Shown: positions 25,701 to 33,781 of the stretch, piece by piece | Layout of the letters: each line of letters opens with the position of its first letter | Position numbering within the stretch: the first letter of the stretch is position 1 | Assembly (NCBI GenBank): GCA_003151935.1 | Contig: PLYZ01000050.1 | Location: 2,036-59,087 of the forward strand | Origin: Candidatus Dormiibacterota bacterium | GTDB taxonomy: Bacteria; Chloroflexota; Dormibacteria; Dormibacterales; Dormibacteraceae | DNA length: 57,052 nt | Direction: 5' to 3' | Program-made: the position numbers and the translations under genes | Notes under the pieces: model-generated | What the model was told of the DNA's origin: nothing | Databases searched by the model: none | The model's input: only the letters and a program-made list of their open reading frames with translations

Positions 25701-25919
25701 GACGACGCCAACGTCGGCCGGTTCGGCGAGATGCTGGCGCGCCTTGGCGCGCAGCGCCAGTTCCTGGTCATCACGCACAACCACGTGACGATGTCTCACG
25801 CCTCGTCGCTTTACGGCATCCACCTCGACGAGAGCGGATCCTCTCACCTGGTCTCGGTGCGGCTCGAGGACATTCGCAAGCCGGTCGCCCGCGTCGCCGG
25901 CGTGGCCCACGCCGGCTAG
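22761..25919 (+). CDS. smc: Chromosome segregation ATPase SMC
   Basis: Structural maintenance of chromosomes protein of 1052 residues, about 100 shorter than typical bacterial SMC, probably from a shortened coiled coil. The Walker A GPNGSGKTN is at residues 31-39. A hinge lies roughly at residues 450-580, between two Ala/Glu/Arg-rich coiled-coil arms. The C-terminal head carries the ABC signature LLSSGERSLAALAL and the Walker B TVLDEVDAALDDANV. The signature is LSSGE rather than the usual LSGGE. TTG 22761 gives the standard FLRSLSLLGFKTFA opening. The kleisin partners ScpA and ScpB are not in the window. ftsY follows in the same frame after the stop. Confidence 0.96.
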   Translation: MFLRSLSLLGFKTFARQTEIRFEGGVTAIVGPNGSGKTNIVDSIKWVLGAGQARDLRGKKMEEVIYVGGERRSRAAFAEVTLVFDNTAGRLPVDYHEVAIKRRVERDGESDYFLNGTRVRRRDLIHMLSSTGLTVDSYAIIDQHDIESIVVCSPGERRQLLEEAAQVRGVKARRQEAAQRLAELAANLLRLEDLRSEIEPRLEVLRVQAAAAQEASEASARLELLRGSIVWEEWREARDAHRRATSQVQGLERRLVEARELAQSSEAEFQTWRTEIQAAQDRRLARQRNLGHLRLELAEADHALRLTEERAQNTVALADSARREEADNRSVSAAAEALRGQLTEELEQARHALESVPEAPALPEAPDAAEVQRARRGAEQARQSASATSSTIAALRTRREFLEDQAARLESMAEAAKLVPGAQALLERARTESAEAEAAAVMVARLRSELDGLDALRPESAPGLSRLCDVVTPEAGYEAAFSAVLGPLVDALVAPDELSAVKTTADRQRTVLFPIAVPDARAGSLFEHVRCQDGYEQIARRLLGHVVVGEEVSLDGVYREPGLVRAGTDPRVAIDVRRRELRERLESLEPQAARAADAKRRFGEAEAALADLRARTAGAARSEETARLLESARAAEVVEAEKLAELERAAHAAEEQASVLARNLEAGLEAIGEGRAVAHHAELDRARWRDRIEDLRRQLAAVGDDLARLQDSAAERATRVAHAEFAAAAATESLPALTTSAEAARAQLSAAELDSPEDEAEMAEGARRLVALEEARIDARLKAGILEGNLELIAREAELLQARMEEIRTRMPDGVAPEEIPGGKGREREMRALERRLEEIGPTNALAGAECRELEERFETLRTQLDDIAAARADLEQLIGKLREEEETRYEAVFGAVAANFHEYFSQLAPGGRATLKHADGDDGPRSGVEILVQPARKRLQNVTLLSSGERSLAALALVLALDEVNPSPFTVLDEVDAALDDANVGRFGEMLARLGAQRQFLVITHNHVTMSHASSLYGIHLDESGSSHLVSVRLEDIRKPVARVAGVAHAG

Positions 25920-25937
25920 GTAGGAAGAAAAGCGAGC

Positions 25938-26834
25938 GTTTGGGACCGCGTCAGCAGTCGGACTCGCAGTGTCCTGGCTGCGAGCCTTCGCTCCCTCAAG
26001 CCCCCGCTTGCGCCCGGCTACTACCAGGAGCTGGAGGAGGTGCTGGTCGCGGCGGATCTCGGGCCGGCGATGGCGGGTCGCCTGGTCGCGGGAGTCCGGA
26101 CGCGCGCTCCACGCACGAGGGAGGAGGCAGCGGATGCACTGGTCACGACCGCGCTCGCATTGATGTCGACCAGGCCCCGGGAGCTGCTCTACTCCCTCCC
26201 CCGCGAGGGGGAGGGCGGGGGGCCGTCGCTGTTGCTTTTCTACGGGATAAATGGGGCGGGCAAAACGACCACCATTGGTAAGCTGGCCCACCGATTGAAG
26301 CACGAAGGTCGCAACCCCATGATCGTGGTCGCGGATACCTTCCGCGCTGCAGCAATCGAACAGATGGCGGCCTGGGCCCAGCTCTCCGGCGTCGACCATT
26401 TCGACGGGAGGACCGGCGCAGACCCGGCCTCGGTCGTGTTCGACGGAATCAACGCCGCGCGCAGCAGGGGCAGCGATGTTGTGCTCGTCGACACCGCCGG
26501 ACGCCTGCAAACACAACGCAACCTGCTCGAGGAGCTGGCCAAGGTCGGGCGCGTCGCGACCAAGGCGCTGGATGGCGCCGCGTACGAATCGCTCCTGGTC
26601 ATCGACGCGGTGCTCGGCCTCACCAGCCTGGTGCAGGCGCGAGAGTTCAGTCGAGCGGTCCCCGTCACCGGCCTCGTGCTGGCCAAGCTGGACAGCAGCG
26701 CCAAGGGCGGCGCCGTGATCGCCATCGAGTCCGAGCTCGGCGTACCGGTCAAGCTGGCCGGTGTGGGGGAGGGCATCGACGACCTGGCCCACTTCGAGCC
26801 ACAGGCCTTCATACGTTCATTGTTCGAGGCCTGA
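25938..26834 (+). CDS. ftsY: Signal recognition particle receptor FtsY, start codon unclear
   Basis: SRP-GTPase that docks the Ffh-ribosome complex at the membrane. The G domain has GINGAGKTTTIGKLA, ADTFRAAA, DTAGR and a TGLVLAKLDSSAKGG region. N-domain homology begins right after the smc stop (WDRVSSRTRSVLAASLRSL), yet this frame holds no ATG, GTG or TTG before 26040. The listed start, GTT 25938, directly before the WDR residues, has AGGAAG 10 nt upstream; a sequence error or CTG 25974 are alternatives, and GTG 26040 would delete half the N domain. The linker before the G domain contains a palindrome at 26194-26215 that is translated as part of SLPREGEGG. There is no acidic A domain. Confidence 0.88.
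   Translation, partial: VWDRVSSRTRSVLAASLRSLKPPLAPGYYQELEEVLVAADLGPAMAGRLVAGVRTRAPRTREEAADALVTTALALMSTRPRELLYSLPREGEGGGPSLLLFYGINGAGKTTTIGKLAHRLKHEGRNPMIVVADTFRAAAIEQMAAWAQLSGVDHFDGRTGADPASVVFDGINAARSRGSDVVLVDTAGRLQTQRNLLEELAKVGRVATKALDGAAYESLLVIDAVLGLTSLVQAREFSRAVPVTGLVLAKLDSSAKGGAVIAIESELGVPVKLAGVGEGIDDLAHFEPQAFIRSLFEA
26194..26215. repeat. CCTCCCC palindrome inside ftsY
   Basis: CCCTCCCCC-GCGA-GGGGGAGGG is a perfect 9-bp inverted repeat with a GNRA-type loop, in frame within the ftsY N-to-G linker. It closely resembles the palindrome after fabD at 21418, which suggests insertion of an interspersed element into the gene. Confidence 0.7.
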
Positions 26835-26837
26835 CCG

Positions 26838-27542
26838 ATGCCGCTCGCCGACCCTCACTGCCACACCGTCGCGTCGGACGGCATGGTCACACCGGCCGAG
26901 CTCGTGGATGCCGCGGTCAAGGCGCATGTCGACCTCATCGCGGTAACCGACCACGACACCATGGCCTGCGTCAAAGAGGTCCAGCAGCGAGGCGAGGGCG
27001 CGGGCCTGATCGTGGTCCCGGGCCAGGAGATCACCACCAGGTGGCCCGCCACGACTCACCTGATGGGATGGTTTCTCGAGAAGCCCGTCAAGCGAGGGAT
27101 GTCGCTCGAGGACTCGGTCGCGGCGATCCACGACCAGGGGGGACTCGCGATCATCCCCCACCCGTTCATGCCGGTTTACTTCGGCTCGATCCAGCCCTAC
27201 ATGCTGCGCCGCCTCCTGGAGCGCCATCACGTCGACGGCATCGAGATGATGTTCACGGTGCCGATCGGCGCTCGCCGCCGGCGCCAGCTCGATGAGTTCT
27301 ACGCGCGCGACAGGGAACGGCTGGGGGCGGCGATCGGAGGCAGCGACTGCCACTTCGGGGCTCGCGACATCGGCCAGGTGCTCACCGCGTACGAGGGCGA
27401 TTTCAAAACCGCCGTCCAGCTTCGCGCGACCCGACCCCAGGCGGGTCGCAAGAGGAGTCCGATCCCCGCGGGCATCGTGCTTCGTCAGCAGTGGCGGGCG
27501 CTCGTTGACCTACCGGTTAGGCGGCTCTCCGGCAAGCTCTAG
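26838..27542 (+). CDS. PHP-domain metal-dependent phosphoesterase
   Basis: A 234-residue PHP-domain protein. Metal-ligand motifs are DPHCHTVASDG at the N-terminus, VTDHDT, a Glu in PGQEIT, IIPHPF, and the C-terminal GGSDCHF. These are the expected ligands of the tri-metal PHP site, related to histidinol phosphatase and to 3',5'-nucleotide phosphatases of the YciV/TrpH type. The exact substrate is unknown. ATG 26838 is 3 nt after ftsY, so it is probably in the smc-ftsY transcript. Its 3' end overlaps the convergent IMPase gene by 33 nt. Confidence 0.87.
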   Translation: MPLADPHCHTVASDGMVTPAELVDAAVKAHVDLIAVTDHDTMACVKEVQQRGEGAGLIVVPGQEITTRWPATTHLMGWFLEKPVKRGMSLEDSVAAIHDQGGLAIIPHPFMPVYFGSIQPYMLRRLLERHHVDGIEMMFTVPIGARRRRQLDEFYARDRERLGAAIGGSDCHFGARDIGQVLTAYEGDFKTAVQLRATRPQAGRKRSPIPAGIVLRQQWRALVDLPVRRLSGKL

Positions 27543-28292
27543 GAGAACCTTGTGCACCGCCGGCCCGGCGGCGAGGACGTCGCCGGTCTCGACCCAGTTG
27601 TCTCCGCCCGACCAGTCGCTCACCCGGCCGCCCACCTCGAGCACCAGAGCAGCGCCCGCGGCGACATCCCACGTGTTGAGGTTCAGCTCGAAGTAGCCGT
27701 CGAAGGTGCCGGCCGCGGTCCAGGCCAGGTCGAGCGCGGCGGCGCCGGCGCGCCTCAGGTCTTCGAAGTGAAGCACGGCGCCCTCCATGACCGGCCGGTA
27801 GCGCGGCATTCGCTGCTTGTTGCGAAAGGGAAATCCGGTCGCGACCACGGCCTTCGATGGGTCGATGGCACGCAGGGCCGGAAGCCGGTCGCCGTTCAAC
27901 GTCGCTCCCTTCCCCTGTGAGGCGGCGAACTCCAGCTGGAGAAATGGCGCGATGACCACGCCCGCGACCGGGATACCCTCCTGGAGCAGTCCAACCGAAA
28001 CGGCGACCACGGGAAATCCGCGAGTGAAGTTCGTGGTGCCATCCAGCGGGTCGACGGCCCACATGGTCCCCGCCCGCTTGCCACCACGCTCCTCGGCGAC
28101 GACCGCGATGCCCGGCGTCTCGCGAGCGAGCACCTCGACGATGGCGGCCTCGGATTGCCGGTCGAACGCGGTGACGTAATCCCCCGCGCCCTTCACGTCG
28201 GCCGGACCACCTGGCCTGGGCAGTCCAACGTCGATGAGAACGCGGGCGCCGGCGCGCGCGGCGCGCAGCGCAACCGGCAGCAGATCGTTCAG
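27510..28292 (-). CDS. Inositol monophosphatase-family phosphatase, probable CTG start
   Basis: Mg-dependent sugar/inositol phosphatase-fold protein of 260 residues from the proposed start. Family motifs are AEERGG, the metal site WAVDPLDGTTNFTRGFP, and the C-terminal WDVAAGAALVLEVGG. From CTG 28292 the N-terminus reads NDLLPVALRAARAGARVL, the standard first helix. That CTG overlaps the Lrp stop as CTGA and has GAGGA 9 nt upstream. No ATG, GTG or TTG occurs in frame until GTG 28196, which would remove this helix. The substrate may be inositol phosphate, fructose bisphosphate, PAP or histidinol phosphate. Confidence 0.85.
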   Translation of the reverse strand: MNDLLPVALRAARAGARVLIDVGLPRPGGPADVKGAGDYVTAFDRQSEAAIVEVLARETPGIAVVAEERGGKRAGTMWAVDPLDGTTNFTRGFPVVAVSVGLLQEGIPVAGVVIAPFLQLEFAASQGKGATLNGDRLPALRAIDPSKAVVATGFPFRNKQRMPRYRPVMEGAVLHFEDLRRAGAAALDLAWTAAGTFDGYFELNLNTWDVAAGAALVLEVGGRVSDWSGGDNWVETGDVLAAGPAVHKVLLELAGEPPNR

Positions 28293-28579
28293 GCCTGCTT
28301 GTCCTCGAGTCCCAGCCCGAACATGGCTTCCAGGTCGTGCGCGGAGAACTGCTGAAAGGCGACCATCGTCTGGGTGCGTTCGATCCCTTCGAGCCTGGTC
28401 AGGTGCTGCGTCACCACCTTGGCGAGATCGTCGTGCTCTCGCACCCGCACGATGGCAATGAAGTCCCAGTCGCCGGTCACCGTGTACACCTCGGCGACGC
28501 CCTCGACCGCGGCCAGGTCAGAGCCCAGGTGAGCCAGCCCTTCGCGGGTGGATTCGACGAGGATGAAGGCGGTGAGCAC
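28289..28579 (-). CDS. Stand-alone Lrp/AsnC ligand-binding (RAM) domain protein
   Basis: A 96-residue protein that consists only of the Lrp/AsnC effector-binding domain, with no helix-turn-helix. The pattern TAFILVESTREGL, VAEVYTVTGDWDFIAIVRV and GIERTQTMVAFQQ is typical. Such stand-alone RAM domains form oligomers that bind amino acids and may modulate partner regulators or enzymes. GTG 28579 starts it. Its stop overlaps the proposed IMPase start by 4 nt, so the two are likely one operon. Confidence 0.85.
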   Translation of the reverse strand: MLTAFILVESTREGLAHLGSDLAAVEGVAEVYTVTGDWDFIAIVRVREHDDLAKVVTQHLTRLEGIERTQTMVAFQQFSAHDLEAMFGLGLEDKQA

Positions 28580-28588
28580 AGCCGGAGT

Positions 28589-29092
28589 CTAGGCCTTCGT
28601 CGTGACAGGTACGATGCCGCCCGTCGCTTCGCCGTATGCCCACACGTCCATCTCGCCGTAGGGGATGCCGTGGAGGCCGAGGATCGTGCACATGTGCGTG
28701 CGGTGGTCGTTGCCGTGGTGTATCGCCTGCACGAGCACGACGCCGAGGTGCAACCTCATGAGCCGGCCGTCCCTCTCCTCGTCAATGGTGTCGTCGGGCG
28801 TGATCCGGCGCGCAGCCTCGATGAGCTGGTCTCCGCTTCGAACAGCGTGCTCTCGCAGGGTCGCGATACTTGGCGCCGGTTCGCGCTCGTTGACGTCAGG
28901 TTTGGTGCCGTCGAGGCGCCTCAGGTACCTCTGCTCTGCGGACAGGAGGTGCAGGAGGGTGTCGGAGACCGTTCCGTAGGTGCCGGGAGCGGTCAGCTGC
29001 AGCTGCTCCTCGGACAACGCCGCGCATACGTCCAGCAAGTGGAGGTTTGCCCACTTGTTGTAGCGAAACGTCTCGATTAGCAGCGCGTCCAA
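28589..29092 (-). CDS. DinB-like four-helix protein
   Basis: A 167-residue member of the DinB/YfiT superfamily, four-helix bundles with a three-His metal site. Visible His residues at the expected places are in DTLLHLLSAEQRYLRRL and VQAIHHGNDHRTHM. Some relatives are thiol-dependent (bacillithiol or mycothiol) S-transferases; no specific function can be given. It starts with TTG 29092 and lies 9 nt upstream of the Lrp-IMPase pair, so all three may share a promoter. It is divergent from ylxM. Confidence 0.82.
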   Translation of the reverse strand: MDALLIETFRYNKWANLHLLDVCAALSEEQLQLTAPGTYGTVSDTLLHLLSAEQRYLRRLDGTKPDVNEREPAPSIATLREHAVRSGDQLIEAARRITPDDTIDEERDGRLMRLHLGVVLVQAIHHGNDHRTHMCTILGLHGIPYGEMDVWAYGEATGGIVPVTTKA

Positions 29093-29101
29093 ATCTCGTT
29101 G

Positions 29102-29119
29102 ATTCTAACTTGGTAAGCT
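29102..29119. promoter_or_regulatory. Divergent -10 boxes between DinB-like gene and ylxM
   Basis: On the minus strand TAGAAT (complement of 29102-29107) lies 9 nt before TTG 29092. On the plus strand TAAGCT (29114-29119) lies 8 nt before the ylxM ATG. The whole divergent spacer is only 35 nt, so both promoters must overlap the other's upstream region. Confidence 0.4.
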
Positions 29120-29127
29120 GTCAAGGC

Positions 29128-29451
29128 ATGGCCCTTGACACCCTTCAGGCCCGAGGCCGCTCTCTGGCGCTCTACGAGCGGTACGGCGCGCTGCTGACCG
29201 ATCACCAGCGCGAGGTCGTCGACCTCTATCTGCGTCAGGACTGGTCGCTCGCGGAGATCGCGGATCATCAGGGCACCTCGCGTGCCGCCGTCCACGACAT
29301 CGTCCGCCGCTCGACGCGGGCGATGCAGGAGTACGAGCGGCGTCTCGGCCTCCTGGCCGAGTCCGCCCGCAGGCGTCGCGCTGTGGAAGCCCTCGAGCGC
29401 GAGCTCGACGGTTTGAAGCGCCGCCTCGTGCGGTTGGACGGGGCCACCTAG
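29128..29451 (+). CDS. ylxM: YlxM-like helix-turn-helix protein
   Basis: UPF0122-family protein of 107 residues, commonly encoded before ffh and thought to regulate or assist SRP. A sigma-70 region 4-like helix-turn-helix is visible: LTDHQREVVDLYLRQDWSLAEIADHQGTSRAAVHDIVRR. I use ATG 29128, where homology starts; the frame is open 81 nt upstream without resemblance. The stop TAG directly abuts the ffh ATG, so translation is probably coupled. Confidence 0.9.
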   Translation: MALDTLQARGRSLALYERYGALLTDHQREVVDLYLRQDWSLAEIADHQGTSRAAVHDIVRRSTRAMQEYERRLGLLAESARRRRAVEALERELDGLKRRLVRLDGAT

Positions 29452-30794
<1,343 letters not shown>

Positions 30795-30801
<7 letters not shown>

Positions 30802-31067
30802 AGATCAGGTTGAGGCGGATGGGGGCGAAAAAGCACCCGTTCTACCGCCTCGTGGTGGCGGACTCGCGCTCGCCGCGCGACGGCCGGTTCATCGAGCACC
30901 TCGGGTACTACGATCCGATGACGGACCCGGTGCAGATCAAGATCGACGTGGACAGAGTCAAGCTCTGGCTCCAGCAGGGCGCTCAGCCAAGCGAGGCCGC
31001 CCGGAGCCTGTTGAAGCGGGAGGGAATCCTTGAGCGACACGCAGAGAAGTCGACCGGCACGGCGTGA
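30795..31067 (+). CDS. rpsP: 30S ribosomal protein S16
   Basis: Ribosomal protein S16 of 90 residues, with [33 protein letters not shown] at its N-terminus. TTG 30795 is supported by AAAGGAGG (30781-30788), 6 nt upstream, and overlaps the ffh end. Length and motifs are normal. It is followed by an overlapping KH-domain gene, as in many Terrabacteria. Confidence 0.97.
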
Positions 31068-31437
31068 TTTTCGCGGCGGCGGATCCAACCGCGGCGGTTT
31101 CCGGCGCGATCGTCCGGAAGGCCCGGCGGGTCCTGGAGTGGACTACAAGGCGCTCGTCGAGTACGTCGCCAAGTCGCTCGCAGAAAAGCCTGAAGAGGTG
31201 CTCGTCGAGTCGTTCGAGCGCGGTGGCGGAACCGTGGCGATCAAGGTCAAGCTGGCCGACGGCGACGTGGGCCGATTCATCGGCAAGGCCGGCCGGAACA
31301 TCGAGGCCATCCGCACGCTCGTGCGGGTTGCGTCGCTCAAGGACCGCAAGCGCGTGTTCGTCGACCTCGCCAACTCGCCGCTGGCGCAGCACGAGCCTCG
31401 ATCACGGGGGCCACGGAACGGCGGTGCCACCGGATGA
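31030..31437 (+). CDS. khpA: KH-domain RNA-binding protein KhpA
   Basis: A 135-residue protein with a single KH domain in its C-terminal two thirds: [20 protein letters not shown], then the [19 protein letters not shown] loop carrying the GxxG motif (GKAG). The first ~37 residues are an Arg/Gly-rich extension absent from the ~80-residue typical KhpA, which could add RNA affinity. TTG 31030 overlaps rpsP by 38 nt and has a GGGAGG Shine-Dalgarno. KhpA usually pairs with KhpB (Jag), which is not here. The stop overlaps the rimM ATG. Confidence 0.88.
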   Translation: MSDTQRSRPARRDFRGGGSNRGGFRRDRPEGPAGPGVDYKALVEYVAKSLAEKPEEVLVESFERGGGTVAIKVKLADGDVGRFIGKAGRNIEAIRTLVRVASLKDRKRVFVDLANSPLAQHEPRSRGPRNGGATG

Positions 31438-31931
31438 TCCGCGTCGGCCAGGTCACCGTCGCTTATGGCACGGACGGTGCTGTCAAGGTATTGCCCTTGA
31501 CAGATTTCGAGGATCGGTTCAGCCGTGGCGCGAAGGTGGTGCTTGATGGCGCGGAGCGCGAGGTCGAGTGGAGCCGTCCTGGGCTGCCGGGCTTCGTCGT
31601 GAAGTTTCGCGGGATCGACAACCGTACGGTGGCCGAGCTGTTTCGCGGTCGCTATCTCGAGATTCCCGAGACGGAGGCCCGCCCTCTTTCCGAGGGTCGC
31701 TTCTATCACCATCAGGTCGTTGGGCTCGCGGTCCTGACCAGCTCAGGCCGGACGCTCGGCACCATCGCCGAGATCCTGGAGCGACCCGCCAACGATGTCT
31801 GGGTCAGCCGCGATGGAACGGTGGAGCACCTCATCCCGGCGACTAAAGACGCGGTGGTCCAGGTGGACGTCGACCACGGCCGGGTCGTGGTCGCCGACTG
31901 GCTGGTCAGCGTCGAGGACGCGCGGGACTAG
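31434..31931 (+). CDS. rimM: Ribosome maturation factor RimM
   Basis: 30S maturation factor of 165 residues that binds S19. It has the N-terminal RimM barrel ([23 protein letters not shown], then FRGIDNRTVAELFRGRYLEI) and a C-terminal PRC barrel (RFYHHQVVGLAV to DVDHGRVVVADWLV). ATG 31434 overlaps the khpA stop by 4 nt (ATGA). It is followed by trmD after 6 nt, the standard order. Confidence 0.95.
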   Translation: MIRVGQVTVAYGTDGAVKVLPLTDFEDRFSRGAKVVLDGAEREVEWSRPGLPGFVVKFRGIDNRTVAELFRGRYLEIPETEARPLSEGRFYHHQVVGLAVLTSSGRTLGTIAEILERPANDVWVSRDGTVEHLIPATKDAVVQVDVDHGRVVVADWLVSVEDARD

Positions 31932-31937
31932 GAACAG

Positions 31938-32612
31938 ATGAGATTCGACGTCGTGACCATATTCCCGGCGATGTTCGCCCCGGTGTTCGACCAGGGCGTG
32001 GTCGGCCGTGCCATCGAGAAGGGGTTGATCGAGCTTCACGCCCACGATCTCCGGGATCACACGCACGACCGTCACCGGCAGGTCGACGACATGCCGTTCG
32101 GAGGGGGTCCGGGCATGGTCCTCAAGCCGGAGCCGGTGATCGAGGCCGTGGAGTCGATTCGCCCGCATAACCCCGGGCCGGTGATTCTCATGGAGCCTTG
32201 GGGCGAGCGTCTCGACCAGCGGCTGGTCGAGAGCCTGGCCATCGAGCCTGGCCTCATCATCGTGTGCGGCAGGTACGAAGGCATCGACGATCGCGTTCGC
32301 ACAGCGTTGAATGCGCGCGAGGTGTCGATCGGCGACTATGTCCTCAGCGGCGGGGAGATACCCGCGATGGTCCTGGTCGACGCGGTCGCGCGGCTGGTGC
32401 CAGGCGTCGTGGGCGATCCCGAGTCGCTGGCGCAGGACAGCTTTTCCATCGAACCGTCGGGATGGCCGCAGTTCACGCGGCCGGCCGAGTATCGGGGCAT
32501 GAGCGTCCCCGAAGTTCTTTTATCCGGCGACCACGCTCGCATCCGCCAGTGGCGCCGCCAGCAAGCAAGTCAAAGACATGGTTTACATACCAAGGAGTTG
32601 AAGCAGACATGA
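31938..32612 (+). CDS. trmD: tRNA (guanine37-N1)-methyltransferase TrmD
   Basis: SPOUT-class methyltransferase of 224 residues that methylates G37 next to the anticodon and prevents frameshifting. Motifs are [30 protein letters not shown], the knot region [11 protein letters not shown], and [20 protein letters not shown]. Start ATG 31938. Its stop overlaps the rplS ATG (ATGA). The length is slightly short at the C-terminus but complete. Confidence 0.96.
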   Translation: MRFDVVTIFPAMFAPVFDQGVVGRAIEKGLIELHAHDLRDHTHDRHRQVDDMPFGGGPGMVLKPEPVIEAVESIRPHNPGPVILMEPWGERLDQRLVESLAIEPGLIIVCGRYEGIDDRVRTALNAREVSIGDYVLSGGEIPAMVLVDAVARLVPGVVGDPESLAQDSFSIEPSGWPQFTRPAEYRGMSVPEVLLSGDHARIRQWRRQQASQRHGLHTKELKQT

Positions 32613-33022
32613 ACGTGATCCAGCAGCTCGAGAAGGAGCAGCAAAAGGAAAAGGTGCCCGCCCTTCGCGCGGGCGACACGGTGAAGGTGCATGCGAAGGT
32701 CGTGGAAGGGACGCGCGAGCGCATTCAGGTGTTCGAGGGCACGGTGATCCGTGTCACGGGCGGGGGGCTGCGCCAGAACTTCACCGTGCGGCGCGTGACC
32801 CACGGGGTCGGCGTCGAGCGCACCTTCATGATCCACTCGCCCCGCATCGACAAGATCGACGTCCTGCGCCACGGCGACGTGCGCCAGGGCCGGCTCTACT
32901 ACCTCCGCGGAAAGGTGGGCAAGGAAGCCCGCATCCGCGAGCGCAGGCGCCTGGTCCGCGAAGACCAGCCGCAGGAGGAAGGCGTCGAAGCCGTGGAGGA
33001 GACCACCGAGTCAAGCGAGTAA
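32609..33022 (+). CDS. rplS: 50S ribosomal protein L19
   Basis: Ribosomal protein L19 of 137 residues. I use ATG 32609, which gives [11 protein letters not shown]; the open frame upstream lies over trmD. Core motifs are [10 protein letters not shown]-like [26 protein letters not shown], and [16 protein letters not shown]. An acidic Glu-rich tail of about 20 residues is longer than usual. It is the last gene before a REP-like palindrome region. Confidence 0.95.
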   Translation: MNVIQQLEKEQQKEKVPALRAGDTVKVHAKVVEGTRERIQVFEGTVIRVTGGGLRQNFTVRRVTHGVGVERTFMIHSPRIDKIDVLRHGDVRQGRLYYLRGKVGKEARIRERRRLVREDQPQEEGVEAVEETTESSE

Positions 33023-33023
33023 G

Positions 33024-33099
33024 TTCACCTCCCCATCGAGGGCGATAAATTCACCTCCCCGCCATGCGGGGAGGTCGGCCCGTAAGGGCCGGGTGGGGC
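33024..33099. repeat. CCTCCCC palindrome cluster after rplS
   Basis: Two direct TTCACCTCCCC segments (33024-33034 and 33050-33060) are followed by a perfect stem ACCTCCCCGC-CAT-GCGGGGAGGT (33053-33075) and a second perfect stem CGGCCC-GTAA-GGGCCG (33076-33091), ending GGTGGGG. It has REP-like architecture and is related to the palindromes at 21418 and 26194. It may double as the operon end. Confidence 0.65.
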
Positions 33100-33150
33100 G
33101 ATCCCTCCTGAATCGCTGTAAAGACGCTGGCCTCCCCAGCCCGCGCTCGC

Positions 33151-33156
33151 TAGTCT
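33151..33156 (+). promoter_or_regulatory. -10 box for rnhB
   Basis: TAGTCT ends 7 nt before GTG 33164. There is no Shine-Dalgarno, consistent with leaderless initiation. Confidence 0.45.
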
Positions 33157-33163
33157 CGATGCA

Positions 33164-33781
33164 GTGAGACCAATGCTCTGGCGCTACGAGCGCATGGCCA
33201 GCTCGATGGGCTACCAGGTCGTCGCGGGGGTCGACGAGGTCGGCATGGGGCCGCTCGCGGGACCCGTGGTGGGCGGGGCGGTGGTGCTGCCGATCGGCGT
33301 TCGCATCCCGGGTCTCGACGACTCGAAGCTGCTGACCGCAGCCGAGCGCGAGCGCCTCGACAAGTTAATCCGGCGCAAGGCGCTGGCCTTTTCGGTTTGC
33401 GCCGTCGACCACGCGCAGGTGGACAGCCTGGGCCTCATCCGCGCCCGGCACCTCGCAACCGCGGGCGCGGTCGCCGGGCTGCAGATCGCGGCTGAGTACC
33501 TGCTGGTCGACGCGTGGGACGTCCCCGAGGCGCCGCTTCCCCAGATGGCTGTTGTCCGCGGCGACCGCACGTGCGCGTCGATCATGGCGGCGAGCATCGT
33601 CGCGAAGGTCGCCCGCGACAAAGTGATGGTCGAGTACGACCGGCTGTACCCCGGCTACGGGTTCGCCGACCACAAGGGCTACGCCACGCCGGCGCATCGT
33701 GCCGCCATCCGCCGCCTGGGCCCGAGCCCGATTCACCGGACGTCATGGGCGCCGTTTCGCGAAGCCGCTCTTCTCGGGTAG
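33164..33781 (+). CDS. rnhB: Ribonuclease HII
   Basis: Cleaves the RNA strand of RNA/DNA hybrids and removes single ribonucleotides; 205 residues. The active-site motif is VVAGVDEVGMGPLAGPVVGGAVVL (catalytic Asp and Glu), with DDSKLLTAAERERL, then RGDRTCASIMAASIVAKVARD and the C-terminal YGFADHKGYATPAHRAAI. The canonical DEAGRG is DEVGMG here. GTG 33164 starts it after a promoter-like box. It overlaps yraN by 37 nt. Confidence 0.94.
   Translation: MRPMLWRYERMASSMGYQVVAGVDEVGMGPLAGPVVGGAVVLPIGVRIPGLDDSKLLTAAERERLDKLIRRKALAFSVCAVDHAQVDSLGLIRARHLATAGAVAGLQIAAEYLLVDAWDVPEAPLPQMAVVRGDRTCASIMAASIVAKVARDKVMVEYDRLYPGYGFADHKGYATPAHRAAIRRLGPSPIHRTSWAPFREAALLG

Noticed and set aside
25310-26281. 323-residue open frame across the smc-ftsY junction
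   Set aside because: Arg/Gly-rich shadow of smc and ftsY in another frame, with no motifs.
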